A stretch of DNA of 64,000 bases from Cyanobium sp. FGCU52. GTDB lineage: Bacteria; Cyanobacteriota; Cyanobacteriia; PCC-6307; Cyanobiaceae. This document shows positions 47,374 through 56,970 of the stretch, piece after piece. Numbering within the stretch: the first letter of the stretch is position 1; each line of letters begins with the position of its first letter. The DNA is taken from NCBI GenBank assembly GCA_024958715.1, contig JANWUS010000058.1, forward strand, positions 1 through 64,000, given 5' to 3'. A model generated the notes under the pieces. It ran no database searches, was not told where the DNA came from, and was given only the letters and a program-made list of their open reading frames with translations. The translations under genes were made by a program, and so were the position numbers.

Positions 47374-48470
47374 ACGTCCTCGTTCGTTGGCTGCGCCGGC
47401 AGTCCTTCGGAGATCAGGTGCAGATCGATGCTGAGCCCGCGCAGCTGGTGCTGCAGGCGCTCCGACAGGGGACGCCGGAACAGGGCCCTGAGCGGGGAGC
47501 GCATCGTCTGGCCCAGCACGATCTGGGTGATGCGCTTCTCCCGGGCCACCTGGGCGATCGCCGGCAGGATGTCGCTGCTCTCCACCCGCAGGAAGGTTCC
47601 GCCCACGTCTTCGCAGAGTTGCTGGCACTGCTCCTGGATCAGGGATTCCTCGCGGCTGAGGAAGCGGTTGGGGTCGTGCACGGTGAGGGCGAGCAGCGGG
47701 GCATCCATGGCGGCGGCCAGCCGGGCTGCCCGGCGCAGCAGCCGTTTGCCGGTGCGGTAGTTGGCCAGGCACACCATCACCCGTTCCCGCAGCGGCGCAC
47801 TGCTGGGCAGCACATCGTTCTCCACCCGATCCGCCACTTCCCGCAGCGAGAGTTCGCGCAGGGCCACCAGATGGCGGCGCTGGAAGAAGTGGGCCAGGGC
47901 CTGGCCCACCTTCTCCGGGGCATACACCTTCCCCTCCCGCAGACGCTCCTGCAGGGTCTCCGGCGTCACGTCCACCAGCACCACCTCATCCGCCTGTTCC
48001 AGCACCCGGTTGGGGATGCGCTCGCGCACCACCACCCCCGTGAGTTCGGCCACCAGGTCGTTGAGGCTCTCCAGGTGCTGGATGTTCAGCGTGGAGTACA
48101 CGTCCAGCCCCGAGAGCAGCAGGGCCTCCACGTCCTGCCAGCGCTTCTGGCGCTCGCTGCCGGGCACGTTGGTGTGCGCCAGTTCGTCCACCAGCACCAG
48201 CTGGGGACGCCGGGCCAGCACCGCGCCCACGTCCATCTCCTCTAGCTCGACGCCCTGGTAGCGCAGGTGCTTGCGGGGCACCATCTCAAGCCCTTCCGCC
48301 TCCCGCAGGGTGTCCGCACGCCCATGGGTCTCCAGCAGGCCGATCACCACATCGGTGCCGTCGCGGCGGGCCTCCTTGCCCTCCTGCAGCATGCGGCAGG
48401 TCTTGCCCACCCCGGGCGCCATGCCGATGAACACCTTGTGGCGGCCGCGGCGGTGGGTGGAGCGGATCAC
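47370..48470 (-). CDS. kdpD: Short KdpD (N-terminal KdpD domain plus Usp domain)
   Basis: The 366-residue protein has the KdpD domain with Walker A GMAPGVGKT (about 14-22), a VVIGLLETHGR element, ARRPQLVLVDELAHTNVPGS and the DVYSTLNIQHLESL segment, followed by a Usp-like domain (MVCLANYRTGKRLLRRAARLAA to HLISEGL). The membrane and kinase half of E. coli KdpD is absent. Short KdpD proteins of about this size are known from Anabaena. The GTG start overlaps the kdpC stop by four bases. Confidence 0.9.
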   Translation of the reverse strand: MIRSTHRRGRHKVFIGMAPGVGKTCRMLQEGKEARRDGTDVVIGLLETHGRADTLREAEGLEMVPRKHLRYQGVELEEMDVGAVLARRPQLVLVDELAHTNVPGSERQKRWQDVEALLLSGLDVYSTLNIQHLESLNDLVAELTGVVVRERIPNRVLEQADEVVLVDVTPETLQERLREGKVYAPEKVGQALAHFFQRRHLVALRELSLREVADRVENDVLPSSAPLRERVMVCLANYRTGKRLLRRAARLAAAMDAPLLALTVHDPNRFLSREESLIQEQCQQLCEDVGGTFLRVESSDILPAIAQVAREKRITQIVLGQTMRSPLRALFRRPLSERLQHQLRGLSIDLHLISEGLPAQPTNEDV

Positions 48471-49027
48471 GGCGCCGGCGGGGCGTCGCTGCCCCCAGGG
48501 AGGTTGTCGAGCGCCAGGTTGAAGGCCAGCACGTTCACCACCGGCTCGATCGACTGGCCCCCCCAAGGGCCCTGCTGATGCTCGCGCAGAAGGGCATGGA
48601 GTTGCTGCTCGCTCACCCCCCTCGCCCGGGCCAGGGCGGGGATCTGTTGGCGAGCGGCCGTCAGGCTGACGTGGGGATCGACACCCGAACCGGAATCCAG
48701 CAGCAGATCCGGGGCCGGGTTCCTGATCCCGGCCTTTTGCCAGCGGCTGGAGGCGGCGCCGACCCGGGCCGCCAGCTCAGGGTTGCTGGGAGCAAGATTC
48801 GGGGCACCGGCGGGTCGTCCCTGCAGATAGCGGTTCGTGCTGAAGGGCTGGCCGATCAGCCGGGAGCCGACGACCGAACCGTTGCGGACGAGCAGGCTGC
48901 CCTCCGCCTGCTCCGGTGCCACAAGCCGGGCAAGGCCCAGCATCGGCAGGGTGATCACCACCACGGTGAGGAACCAGAGCGCGGATGTGAGACGCAGACC
49001 GCGCAACACTTGCGAACTCAGTTTCAT
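48467..49027 (-). CDS. kdpC: Potassium-transporting ATPase subunit C
   Basis: The 186-residue protein has one N-terminal membrane helix (ALWFLTVVVITLPMLGLARL) and the periplasmic KdpC domain: GSRLIGQPF, YLQGRPAGAPNLAPSNPEL, DLLLDSGSGVDPHVSLTAA and ARARGVSEQQLHALL, ending near EPVVNVLAFNLAL. It stabilises the KdpFABC potassium pump. Its start overlaps the small KdpF-like gene (ATGA). Confidence 0.95.
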   Translation of the reverse strand: MKLSSQVLRGLRLTSALWFLTVVVITLPMLGLARLVAPEQAEGSLLVRNGSVVGSRLIGQPFSTNRYLQGRPAGAPNLAPSNPELAARVGAASSRWQKAGIRNPAPDLLLDSGSGVDPHVSLTAARQQIPALARARGVSEQQLHALLREHQQGPWGGQSIEPVVNVLAFNLALDNLPGGSDAPPAP

Positions 49028-49215
49028 CAGAATTTCTCCGGTTGGGCGATCACGGCGAACAGGTAGCCCGAGAGGGCCACCGTGCCGCTGAGCAGAAGGG
49101 CGAGCGCATGGCTCTGAAGGGCTGGCTGGCTGCCGCGGAACAGGGGCGCAACCAGCAGGGTGCCGGCGGTGATCAGCAACGGCAGCCAGAAGCGGGAACG
49201 CATCAGAACAGACAT
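49027..49215 (-). CDS. kdpF: KdpF/KdpG-like small subunit
   Basis: The 62-residue product has two membrane helices: RFWLPLLITAGTLLVAPLF and LALLLSGTVALSGYLFAVI. Only the second plus the tail AQPEKF resembles E. coli KdpF, a single-helix peptide; the extra helix is like the larger KdpG described between kdpB and kdpC in Anabaena. Here the gene is in the same place. It stabilises the pump in known cases. The ATG at 49215 leaves a 22-base gap to kdpB; an upstream start at 49260 would overlap it. Confidence 0.75.
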   Translation of the reverse strand: MSVLMRSRFWLPLLITAGTLLVAPLFRGSQPALQSHALALLLSGTVALSGYLFAVIAQPEKF

Positions 49216-49237
49216 CAGGGGGACCTCAGGGGGGACT

Positions 49238-51334
49238 TCAGACCAGTCGCAGGACGCCAAGCACCAGATCGATCGCCTTGATGCCGATGAAGGGGCTCAC
49301 CACACCGCCGACGCCGAAGATGAGCAGGTTGCGGCGCAGCAGCTGCTCGGCGCTCAGGGGCCTGAACTGCACGCCGCGCAGGGCCAGCGGCACCAGGGCC
49401 GGAATGATCAGGGCGTTGAACACCATCGCCGAGAGAATGGCGGAGCGGGGTGAGGCGAGCCCCATCACGTTCAGGGACGCAAGACCCACCCCGGCGAACA
49501 GGGCCGGCAGGATCGCGAAGTACTTGGCGATGTCGTTGGCGATGGAGAACGTGGTGAGCGCACCGCGGGTGATCAGCAGCTGCTTCCCGATCGTCACGAT
49601 GTCGATCAGCTTGGTGGGATCGCTGTCGAGATCCACCATGTTGGCCGCTTCCTTGGCGGCCTGAGTGCCGGAGTTCATCGCCACCCCCACGTTGGCCTGG
49701 GCCAGGGCCGGGGCGTCGTTGGAGCCGTCGCCGGTCATGGCCACCAGCTTGCCGAGCTTCTGCTCCCGTTCGATCACGGCGATCTTGTCTTCGGGGGTGG
49801 CCTCGGCGATGAAGTCGTCCACCCCGGCTTCGCGCGCGATCACGCCGGCGGTGATCGGGTTGTCGCCGGTGAGCATCACCGTGCGGATGCCCATGCGGCG
49901 CAGCTGATCGAAGCGCTCGCGGATGCCGGGTTTGATGATGTCCTTGAGGTAGATGACTCCGAACACCTCGGCGCCGCGGCATACGGCAAGCGGAGTGCCG
50001 CCCACCCGCGACACCTGCTCGAAGGCCGCATCCAGATCCTCGGGAACCTGGCCGCCGCGGGAGCGCACGAATCCCTTGATCGCATCCACGGCCCCCTTGC
50101 GGAACTCGCTGCCGTCCGGGGCATCGCTGCCGCTCATGCGGGTGCGGGCCGAAAAGTCGATGCCGCGGGCAGCCTCGGCGGTGAAGGGCAGGGTGGCGGC
50201 CTGCTTCTCGGCCAGCCGCACGATCGAGCGCCCCTCGGGGGTCTGGTCGAAGCAGCTGGCGCCGTAGGCCACCGCCGCGAGTTCGGCGGCCGTGTGCCCA
50301 CCGACGGGCAGGAATTCCTCCGCCAGCCGGTTGCCCAGCGTGATGGTGCCCGTCTTGTCGAGCACCAGCGTGTTCACGTCGCCGCAGACCTCCACGGCCC
50401 GGCCCGAGGTGGCGATCACGTTGAACTGGGCCACCCGGTCCATGCCGGCGATGCCGATGGCGCTCAGCAGTCCGCCGATGGTGGTGGGGATCAGCGCCAC
50501 CAGCAGGGCCACCAGGGTGACCACCGAAGGGGCCTGCTTGAGGTGGCCGGCCACCGGCGGCAGGGTGGCCACGGCGATCAGGAACACCTGGGTGAGCACC
50601 GCCAGCAGCACCGTGAGGGCGATCTCGTTGGGGGTCTTGGTGCGCTCGGCACCCTCAACCAGGGCGATCATGCGATCGATGAAGCCCTTGCCCGGGTCGG
50701 CGCTGATCCGCAGGGTGAGCTGATCCGAGAGGATCCGGGTGCCGCCCGTGACCGAGCCGGCCACATCGGAGCCGGCTTCCTTGAGCACCGGTGCCGATTC
50801 GCCGGTGATCGCCGACTCATCCACCGACGCCACCCCCGCGATCACCTCCCCGTCGGCGGGGATCAGATCGCCGGCCTTGACCAGCACCACATCACCGCGG
50901 CGCAGATCGGAGGAATCCACCAGTCGCTCGCCCCCGCCCTCCAGCTGCAGCAGGGCCTGGGTGCGGGCCTGGGTGCGGCGCAGGGCATCGGCCTGGGCCT
51001 TGCCCCTGCCTTCGGCGAGCGCCTCGGCGAAGTTGGCGAACAGGAGTGTGGCCAGCAGCGTGAGGCTGACCATGGCGTTGAAACCCCGTTCCCCGGCCGG
51101 AGCGCCGGCATCGAGGAGGTTGGGCAGCAGGGTGAGCAGCAGGCACAGGGCGGTGCCGCACCACACCACGAACATCACCGGATTGGCGACCGCCAGCCTG
51201 GGGTCGAGCTTGCGCACGGATTCCACCATGGCCCGATGCACCAGACCCTGCTGGCGCGGGCGTTCGGTGTAGCGGCGCTGGTCGCGGGGTCCCCGCGGCA
51301 TGCGGGGGAACTGGACGAGAGAGGACAACGTCAT
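49238..51334 (-). CDS. kdpB: Potassium-transporting P-type ATPase subunit B
   Basis: The 698-residue catalytic subunit has the phosphorylation motif [10 protein letters not shown] (Asp near residue 325), actuator motif [17 protein letters not shown] hinge motif and membrane helices typical of the KdpB class ([16 protein letters not shown] as the conserved P-containing M4 helix). It hydrolyses ATP to drive potassium import through KdpA. Family size is about 680-700, so it is complete. It is 4 bases downstream of kdpA. Confidence 0.97.
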   Translation of the reverse strand: MTLSSLVQFPRMPRGPRDQRRYTERPRQQGLVHRAMVESVRKLDPRLAVANPVMFVVWCGTALCLLLTLLPNLLDAGAPAGERGFNAMVSLTLLATLLFANFAEALAEGRGKAQADALRRTQARTQALLQLEGGGERLVDSSDLRRGDVVLVKAGDLIPADGEVIAGVASVDESAITGESAPVLKEAGSDVAGSVTGGTRILSDQLTLRISADPGKGFIDRMIALVEGAERTKTPNEIALTVLLAVLTQVFLIAVATLPPVAGHLKQAPSVVTLVALLVALIPTTIGGLLSAIGIAGMDRVAQFNVIATSGRAVEVCGDVNTLVLDKTGTITLGNRLAEEFLPVGGHTAAELAAVAYGASCFDQTPEGRSIVRLAEKQAATLPFTAEAARGIDFSARTRMSGSDAPDGSEFRKGAVDAIKGFVRSRGGQVPEDLDAAFEQVSRVGGTPLAVCRGAEVFGVIYLKDIIKPGIRERFDQLRRMGIRTVMLTGDNPITAGVIAREAGVDDFIAEATPEDKIAVIEREQKLGKLVAMTGDGSNDAPALAQANVGVAMNSGTQAAKEAANMVDLDSDPTKLIDIVTIGKQLLITRGALTTFSIANDIAKYFAILPALFAGVGLASLNVMGLASPRSAILSAMVFNALIIPALVPLALRGVQFRPLSAEQLLRRNLLIFGVGGVVSPFIGIKAIDLVLGVLRLV

Positions 51335-51338
51335 GGGG

Positions 51339-53018
51339 TCAGGAGGCCAGGGTGAGCGCTTCGGCGATCGGCCCGAGGGCCAGCACCGGGAAGAACGTGA
51401 GGGCGCCCAGGATCACCACCACCACGGCCGTCACCCCGGTGAACAGCGGGGTGTCGGTGCGCAGGGAGCCGGGCCCGGCCTCGAGGGCAGGCTTGCGGCG
51501 GAAGCCATCGGCCAGCGCCAGCAGGGCAGCGATCGGCAGATAGCGCCCGCCGAGCAGGCTCACGCTGGTCGACAGGTTCCACCAGAGGCTGCCATCGGCC
51601 AGCCCCTCCATGCCGCTGCCGTTGTTGGCGGCCGCGGAGGCGTACTCGTACACCACCTGGCTGATGCCATGGGAGCCGGGATTGCTGATGCCGGCGAGCT
51701 CGGCGCTGCCCGCCAGGGTGATGGCGGCGGGGATCAGCACGAACACCGGGTGGATCAGCAACACGAAGCTCGCCCACACCACCTGGGGCTTCTCCACCTT
51801 GCGGCCGAGGAACTCCGGCGTGCGTCCCACCATCAGGCCGGTGAGGAACACCGCCAGCAGCAGAAACACCAGCAGGTAGGCGATACCGGTGCCCTGGCCG
51901 CCGAACACCACCTGCAGGAACAGGTTCGAGAGCGCCACCAGCAGGCTGGTGGGCATCAGGGCATCGATGGCGCCGTTGATCGCTCCGGTCATGGTTCCGG
52001 TGGTCACCACCGACCACAGCCCGGTGAGCCCGGCGCCGAAGCGCAGCTCCTTGCCCTGCAGATTCGGGCCGTTGAGCCATGGGGCGAGCACGGGATTGCC
52101 CGCCTGCTCCGCCGCCATGGCCACGGCGGCACCGATCACCAGCAGCACCAGCACCAGCGCCAGCAGCCAGGTGCTCTGGCGGCGGTTGCCGCAGAAGCGT
52201 CCGAAGGCGTCGATGGTGGCCGCCGGGATGATCAGCATCGCCCAGGTCTGAACCAGGTTGGTGAGCAGGGTGGGGTTCTCGTAGGGGTGGCCGGAGTTGG
52301 CCGACACAAAGCCGCCTCCGTTCTCACCGAGTTGCTTGATCGCCTCGTACAGGGCGATCGGCCCGCGGGGCAGCAACTGCCGGGCCCCCTCCAGGCTGGT
52401 GATCTCCAGGGGCGGAGCCAGGGTCATCGGCACCCCGCTCACCAGCAGAAACAGGGCCAGCGCCAGGCTGCCGGGGATCAGCACCCGGGTGAGGGACCGC
52501 ACCAGATCGCGGTGGGCGTTGCCCAGGGGGCGCCCCGTGAGGCCGCGGATCACCGCGAACCCCACCGCCAGCCCCGTGGCTGACGACACGAACATCAGGA
52601 ACTGGATGGCTCCGAGCTGCGCCAGGTTGCCGAGGCTCTGCTCCGGCACCAGGTGCTGCTGGTCGGTGTTGGTGAGAAACGAGAGGGTGGTGTGCAGGGC
52701 CAGGTCCCAGCGGAGCCCGGGAAAGCCCTGGGGGTTCAGCCAACCCGGCTGCAGCAGCAGCAGCAGGAAGGCCACCAGGCCGAACACCAGGTTGGCCATG
52801 ACAAGGGGCAGCAGATAGCCCCAGAGGGAATCGGCGGGGCGACCGTTGTCCCCGATCCAGCGCAGCAGGCGGGTTTCCACGGGCTGCAGCCAGCGGTCCC
52901 ACGCCGGCTGTGGATGGTCATCGAAGACCTCGTACAGGTGGCGTCCGACCGCCGGGGCCGTGAGCACGACGGCCGCCAGGGTGAGGACGGCCAGCATCCA
53001 GGCGAGCACAGGCAGCAA
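51339..53018 (-). CDS. kdpA: Potassium-transporting ATPase subunit A
   Basis: The 559-residue channel-like subunit has ten or so membrane helices and the four filter segments seen as [37 protein letters not shown] and related elements, plus the N-terminal VGRHLYEVF. It binds and passes potassium. The start is TTG at 53018; an ATG seven codons further in (52997) is the alternative. It is first gene of the kdp operon; no K-responsive operator is evident upstream. Confidence 0.95.
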   Translation of the reverse strand: MLPVLAWMLAVLTLAAVVLTAPAVGRHLYEVFDDHPQPAWDRWLQPVETRLLRWIGDNGRPADSLWGYLLPLVMANLVFGLVAFLLLLLQPGWLNPQGFPGLRWDLALHTTLSFLTNTDQQHLVPEQSLGNLAQLGAIQFLMFVSSATGLAVGFAVIRGLTGRPLGNAHRDLVRSLTRVLIPGSLALALFLLVSGVPMTLAPPLEITSLEGARQLLPRGPIALYEAIKQLGENGGGFVSANSGHPYENPTLLTNLVQTWAMLIIPAATIDAFGRFCGNRRQSTWLLALVLVLLVIGAAVAMAAEQAGNPVLAPWLNGPNLQGKELRFGAGLTGLWSVVTTGTMTGAINGAIDALMPTSLLVALSNLFLQVVFGGQGTGIAYLLVFLLLAVFLTGLMVGRTPEFLGRKVEKPQVVWASFVLLIHPVFVLIPAAITLAGSAELAGISNPGSHGISQVVYEYASAAANNGSGMEGLADGSLWWNLSTSVSLLGGRYLPIAALLALADGFRRKPALEAGPGSLRTDTPLFTGVTAVVVVILGALTFFPVLALGPIAEALTLAS

Positions 53019-53182
53019 TCAGGGGCGGGATCCACGCTCGCCGGCCCCGCTCCCGGACGACAACTGCCGAATGGCAGAGATGGGGGATGGGTCCGAGTCC
53101 CGACTGCCGCGACTGGCCGGTGTGCTCCCCGGGACTGGGTGGACTGGGTAGGGTTCACTCTTCCCTGAACCCAGGTTCCCCC

Positions 53183-53869
53183 GTGACATCCACCCTGGAC
53201 GCCACCACCGCCGCTCCCCTGGTTCCCGGCAGCGATGCCACCGCGGCGTTCCGTGCTGCCTATGAGAACCGCTACACCTGGGAGCCCGGTTTCGGTGGCT
53301 ACTGCGGCCGCTGCGTGTGGGAGCAGGGCGATCGCCGGGTGGAGGGCAGCTTCACCGTGGGTGCCGACCTCAAGGCCCAGGTGGAGGGCATCGACGATCC
53401 GGAGGTGCACAAGGCCGTCGCCTCCCAGCTGTGGGAGGTGGCGATCCACCGGGTGCGCCGCAGCTTCGAGCAGACCCACGGCGAGAACACCTTCACCGCC
53501 GGTGACACCGACGCGGTGGGCACCGAGGTGATCGTGGGCGGCAAGGGAGCCGGCGATCGCTACCGCATCCACAACGACGTGGTGACGATGGTGCACCGCC
53601 ACATCCACGGCACGGTGGTGACGATCTTCACCGAGAGCACCATCGATACCGGTGCCGGCTATCTGAGCCGCAGCTACACCAGCCGCTACGCCGATCCCGC
53701 CACCGGCGAGCCCAAAGGGGGCCTGAGCCGCTTCACCGACACCTTCGTGCCCCTGATCGAAGGCGGCCCCTGGGTGCTGAGCGAGCGGGTGGTGGAGAGC
53801 GAAGCCCACGGCGACACCCCTGCCTGGCGGCAGGTGTTCCGCTTCGAGGACCTCGCTCCCCTGACCTGA
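53183..53869 (+). CDS. DUF3386 family protein
   Basis: The 228-residue protein has AAFRAAYENRYTWEPGFGGY, then VEGSFTVGADLKAQVEGIDD, QLWEVAIHRVRRSFEQTHG and a C-terminal SRFTDTFVPLIEGGPWVLSER. This pattern matches DUF3386 of cyanobacteria and plants. No catalytic motif; function unknown. It begins with GTG and runs divergently from kdpA, with 164 bases between. Confidence 0.8.
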   Translation: MTSTLDATTAAPLVPGSDATAAFRAAYENRYTWEPGFGGYCGRCVWEQGDRRVEGSFTVGADLKAQVEGIDDPEVHKAVASQLWEVAIHRVRRSFEQTHGENTFTAGDTDAVGTEVIVGGKGAGDRYRIHNDVVTMVHRHIHGTVVTIFTESTIDTGAGYLSRSYTSRYADPATGEPKGGLSRFTDTFVPLIEGGPWVLSERVVESEAHGDTPAWRQVFRFEDLAPLT

Positions 53870-53892
53870 GGATCAGGCCGCAGGCGTGAACC

Positions 53893-54132
53893 TCAGACGC
53901 CGTCGGGAAGCGGCACGATGCTCTTCAGCCGCTCGTTCAGCTGGGCCGCCATCGACTGACGGCCCACGGCCAGCACCTTGAGGGTGTCTTCGTGCATCCG
54001 CAGCTGGGCATCGGCCACCTGCATGCCGCGCACCAGTTCCTTGAGGTCGTCCGGGAGGCTGTTGAGGTCGTAGCGACGGCCCTCGAAGGTGAGGACCGGA
54101 TTCTGGTTCTGCGGCTGGCCGGGGGTCTGCAT
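53893..54132 (-). CDS. DUF6447 family small protein
   Basis: The 79-residue product reads LTFEGRRYDLNSLPDDLKEL, then VRGMQVADAQLRMHEDTLKVL and RQSMAAQLNERLKSI. The long helix and start resemble DUF6447, a short coiled-coil-like family of unknown function. It lies 21 bases downstream of the ABC transporter gene on the same strand and may be cotranscribed. Confidence 0.7.
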   Translation of the reverse strand: MQTPGQPQNQNPVLTFEGRRYDLNSLPDDLKELVRGMQVADAQLRMHEDTLKVLAVGRQSMAAQLNERLKSIVPLPDGV

Positions 54133-54153
54133 CGACGATCCTGGGGTTCGGGC

Positions 54154-55920
54154 TCAGGATACGGACCGCTCCACCTCCGCTTCCAGGCGGATGAACTGGC
54201 GCAGACAGAGGTCGCGGTAGCGGCCGCCCCGGGCCATCAGGGCGTCGTGGCTGCCCTCCTCCACGATCCGCCCGGCTTCGAGCACCAGGATCCGATCGGC
54301 TTCCTGCACGGTGGACAGCCGGTGGGCGATCACCAGCACGGTGCGGCCCGCCATCGCCTGGTGCAGCCCTCGCTGCACCGCCTCCTCCGCCTCGGCATCG
54401 AGGGCGCTGGTGGCCTCATCGAGCAGCAGCACGGCCGGATCACCGAGCACGGCCCTGGCGATCGCCAGCCGCTGCAGCTGGCCACCGGAGAGGTTGCTGC
54501 CCCGCTCCTCGATGCGGCTGTCGTAGCCGCTTGGCAGGGCGGTGATGAAGCCATCGGCATTGGCCAGTTTGGCGGCGCGCTCGATCTGATCGAGGCGGGC
54601 GGGGCGGCCGAAGGCGATCGCCTCGGCCACCGTGCCCGAGAACACATTGGAGCGCTGGGGCACCAGGGCCACGGTGCGCCGCAGTTCACGGGCCTGGAGA
54701 TCGGCAAGGTCGTGGCCGTCGAGCAGCACCCGACCCCGCTGGGCGGTGTTGAAGCGCAGCAGCAGCGAGAACAGGGTGCTCTTGCCCGCCCCGGACGGCC
54801 CCACCAGCGCCACCACCTGGTCGGGGGCGATGGAGAGGTTTAGGTCGTGGAGCACCGGCTGGGCGGGGTCGTAGCCGAAGCTCACCTGCTCGAGCACCAG
54901 CTCGCCCCGCACGCTGCCGGGGGGAAGGGCGCGGGCCCCGGGGCGGTCGGGCGTTTCGATCGGCTCCGCCTCGATCGCCCGCAGGCGCCGCAGGGAGGCC
55001 TGCCCCTGCTGGAATTCGTTGTAGTTGGTGGTGAGGTGGGAGATCGGATCGATCAGCATCAGCAGCGCCGCCACGTAGCTGCTGAAGCTCTGGCTGTCGA
55101 GGCCGCCGGCCTGGATGCGGGCGGCGCCGATCAGCAGCACCGCCAGGATGCCGGCCGCCTCGATGAACCCCACCACCGGATGCTGCAGGGCCAGCAGCTT
55201 GAGGGTGCGGTAGCGGGCCTGGCGGTGCAGGTCGATCTCCTCATCGAAGCGCTTCTGCAGCCAGGGTTCGGCGGCGAAGGCCCGCACCAGAGGCAGCCCG
55301 CCGATGGCCTCGCCCAGCAGCGCTGCCAGCTCGCTGACCTGCTTCTGGCTGCGTTCGGCCGCCGCCATCACCCGGGCGCCGAACACGCTCACCAGCAGCG
55401 CCACCAGCGGCGCCAGCAGCAGGGTGGCCAGGGCCAGGGGCACGTCCAGCCAGATCATGTAGCCCAGCACCACCACCAGCTGCAGGGCGCTGGGGGTGGT
55501 GTCCTGGATCGTCTTGTAGATCACCTCGCCCACCCGGTCGGCGTCCTCGGTGAGCCGGTAGGTGAGATCGCCTGCCGAGAGCTTCTCCAGGGCACCGAAC
55601 TCCAGGCGCTGCAGCCGGTCGAAGACCCGGCGCCGCAGCTCCTGGCTCACCCGCAGGGCCGGGCCGGCCAGCAGCGTGTCCTGGCCGAACTGGGCAATCT
55701 TCTGGATCAGGAACACCGCCAGGGCGCCCCCCACCGCCCGCAGCACCGCCGGGAAATCGCCGGCGCCGATCGCCGGGATCAGCCGGCCCGCCAGCCAGGC
55801 CAGCAGCGGCCAGCAGGCCACGTACACCAGCATGCAGAAGCCGCCGGCCACCAGACGGCGCCGATGGGGCTTCAGCAGGGGCCAGAGTCTGCGGAAGCCC
55901 GCCGGCGAGGGTGCAAGCAT
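54154..55920 (-). CDS. ABC exporter, fused membrane and ATPase domains
   Basis: The 588-residue half-transporter has six membrane helices in its N-terminal 310 residues and an ATPase domain with Walker A GPSGAGKST, signature LSGGQLQRLAIARA, Walker B VLLLDEATSALD and H-loop IAHRLS. It resembles MsbA/BmrA-like exporters of lipids or drugs and works as a dimer. Substrate unknown. The gene starts at ATG, 22 bases from the divergent S4-domain gene. Confidence 0.9.
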   Translation of the reverse strand: MLAPSPAGFRRLWPLLKPHRRRLVAGGFCMLVYVACWPLLAWLAGRLIPAIGAGDFPAVLRAVGGALAVFLIQKIAQFGQDTLLAGPALRVSQELRRRVFDRLQRLEFGALEKLSAGDLTYRLTEDADRVGEVIYKTIQDTTPSALQLVVVLGYMIWLDVPLALATLLLAPLVALLVSVFGARVMAAAERSQKQVSELAALLGEAIGGLPLVRAFAAEPWLQKRFDEEIDLHRQARYRTLKLLALQHPVVGFIEAAGILAVLLIGAARIQAGGLDSQSFSSYVAALLMLIDPISHLTTNYNEFQQGQASLRRLRAIEAEPIETPDRPGARALPPGSVRGELVLEQVSFGYDPAQPVLHDLNLSIAPDQVVALVGPSGAGKSTLFSLLLRFNTAQRGRVLLDGHDLADLQARELRRTVALVPQRSNVFSGTVAEAIAFGRPARLDQIERAAKLANADGFITALPSGYDSRIEERGSNLSGGQLQRLAIARAVLGDPAVLLLDEATSALDAEAEEAVQRGLHQAMAGRTVLVIAHRLSTVQEADRILVLEAGRIVEEGSHDALMARGGRYRDLCLRQFIRLEAEVERSVS

Positions 55921-55942
55921 CGGGGCAACCTAAGCCCCGTCC

Positions 55943-56164
55943 GTGAAGCTCGATCAGTACCTCAAATGGCAGGGCCTGGTGGCCACCGGCGGCGAGGCCA
56001 AGCACCGCATCCAGCGCGGCGACGTGAAGGTGAACGGGGCGATCGAGACGCGGCGGGGCCGCAGCCTCGCCCTCGGGGATGCGGTGGAGATCGATGGCAT
56101 CGAACGGCTGGTGATGCCCCCGGACCGCACGCCCCCAGGGGATCAAGGCCCGACGGCGGCTTAG
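55943..56164 (+). CDS. S4-domain RNA-binding protein (YbcJ-like)
   Basis: The 73-residue protein is one S4 domain: [39 protein letters not shown] and GDAVEIDG. YbcJ-like proteins bind RNA; the role in cyanobacteria is unknown. It starts at GTG and precedes tpiA by 31 bases. Confidence 0.85.
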   Translation: MKLDQYLKWQGLVATGGEAKHRIQRGDVKVNGAIETRRGRSLALGDAVEIDGIERLVMPPDRTPPGDQGPTAA

Positions 56165-56195
56165 CCTGGCCCGAATCCGATCACGAGGGCCGCAG

Positions 56196-56936
56196 GTGCG
56201 CAAGACCGTCATCGCCGGGAACTGGAAGATGCACATGACCTGCGCTGAGACGCGGGAGTTCGCTGCTGCCTTCCGGCCGTTGATCGCCGACCTGCCGGCC
56301 GATCGCCAGGTGGTCATCGCCCCGCCCTTCACCTCCATTCCCACCCTCTGTCGCCATCTGGAGGGTGCCGGGGTGGCGATCGCCGGCCAGAACGTGCACT
56401 GGGAGGAGAAGGGTGCCTATACGGGCATGATCTCTGCGCCGATGCTGATCGAGCACGGGGTGAGCCACGCGATCGTGGGCCACAGCGAGCCCCGCAAGTA
56501 CTACAGCGAAACCGACGAACAGATCAATCTGCGGGCCCGCTCCGCCCAGGCCCACGACCTGATTCCGATCCTCTGCGTGGGTGAGAGCCTCGATCAACGC
56601 GAGGCCCGCGAGACCGAGCGCGTGATCCACCGCCAGGTGGAGCAGGGCCTCGAGGGAATCGATCCCTCCCGGCTGATCGTGGCCTACGAGCCGATCTGGG
56701 CCATCGGCACCGGCAAGACCTGCGCCGCCGACGAGGCCAATCGCATCTGCGCGCTGATCCGCGGCTGGGTCGGCAACCCCGATGTGATCGTGCAGTACGG
56801 CGGCTCGGTGAACCCGGCCACGATCGATGAGCTGATGGCCCAGAGCGACATCGACGGCGTGCTGGTGGGTGGCGCCTCTCTGGATCCGGTGGGCTTCGCC
56901 CGCATCGTCAATTACCAGGTGCCGGTGCACGCCTGA
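56196..56936 (+). CDS. tpiA: Triosephosphate isomerase
   Basis: The 246-residue enzyme has GNWKMHMTC with catalytic Lys, the catalytic His in GHSEPRKYY, catalytic Glu in [11 protein letters not shown], and the phosphate-binding loop YGGSVNPAT and [10 protein letters not shown]. It interconverts DHAP and glyceraldehyde-3-phosphate in the Calvin cycle and glycolysis. The usual GHSERR reads GHSEPR here. It starts at GTG. Confidence 0.97.
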   Translation: MRKTVIAGNWKMHMTCAETREFAAAFRPLIADLPADRQVVIAPPFTSIPTLCRHLEGAGVAIAGQNVHWEEKGAYTGMISAPMLIEHGVSHAIVGHSEPRKYYSETDEQINLRARSAQAHDLIPILCVGESLDQREARETERVIHRQVEQGLEGIDPSRLIVAYEPIWAIGTGKTCAADEANRICALIRGWVGNPDVIVQYGGSVNPATIDELMAQSDIDGVLVGGASLDPVGFARIVNYQVPVHA

Positions 56937-56970
56937 GCCCGGCCGCCGGGGCGGCGCCTGGGCAGGGCTG

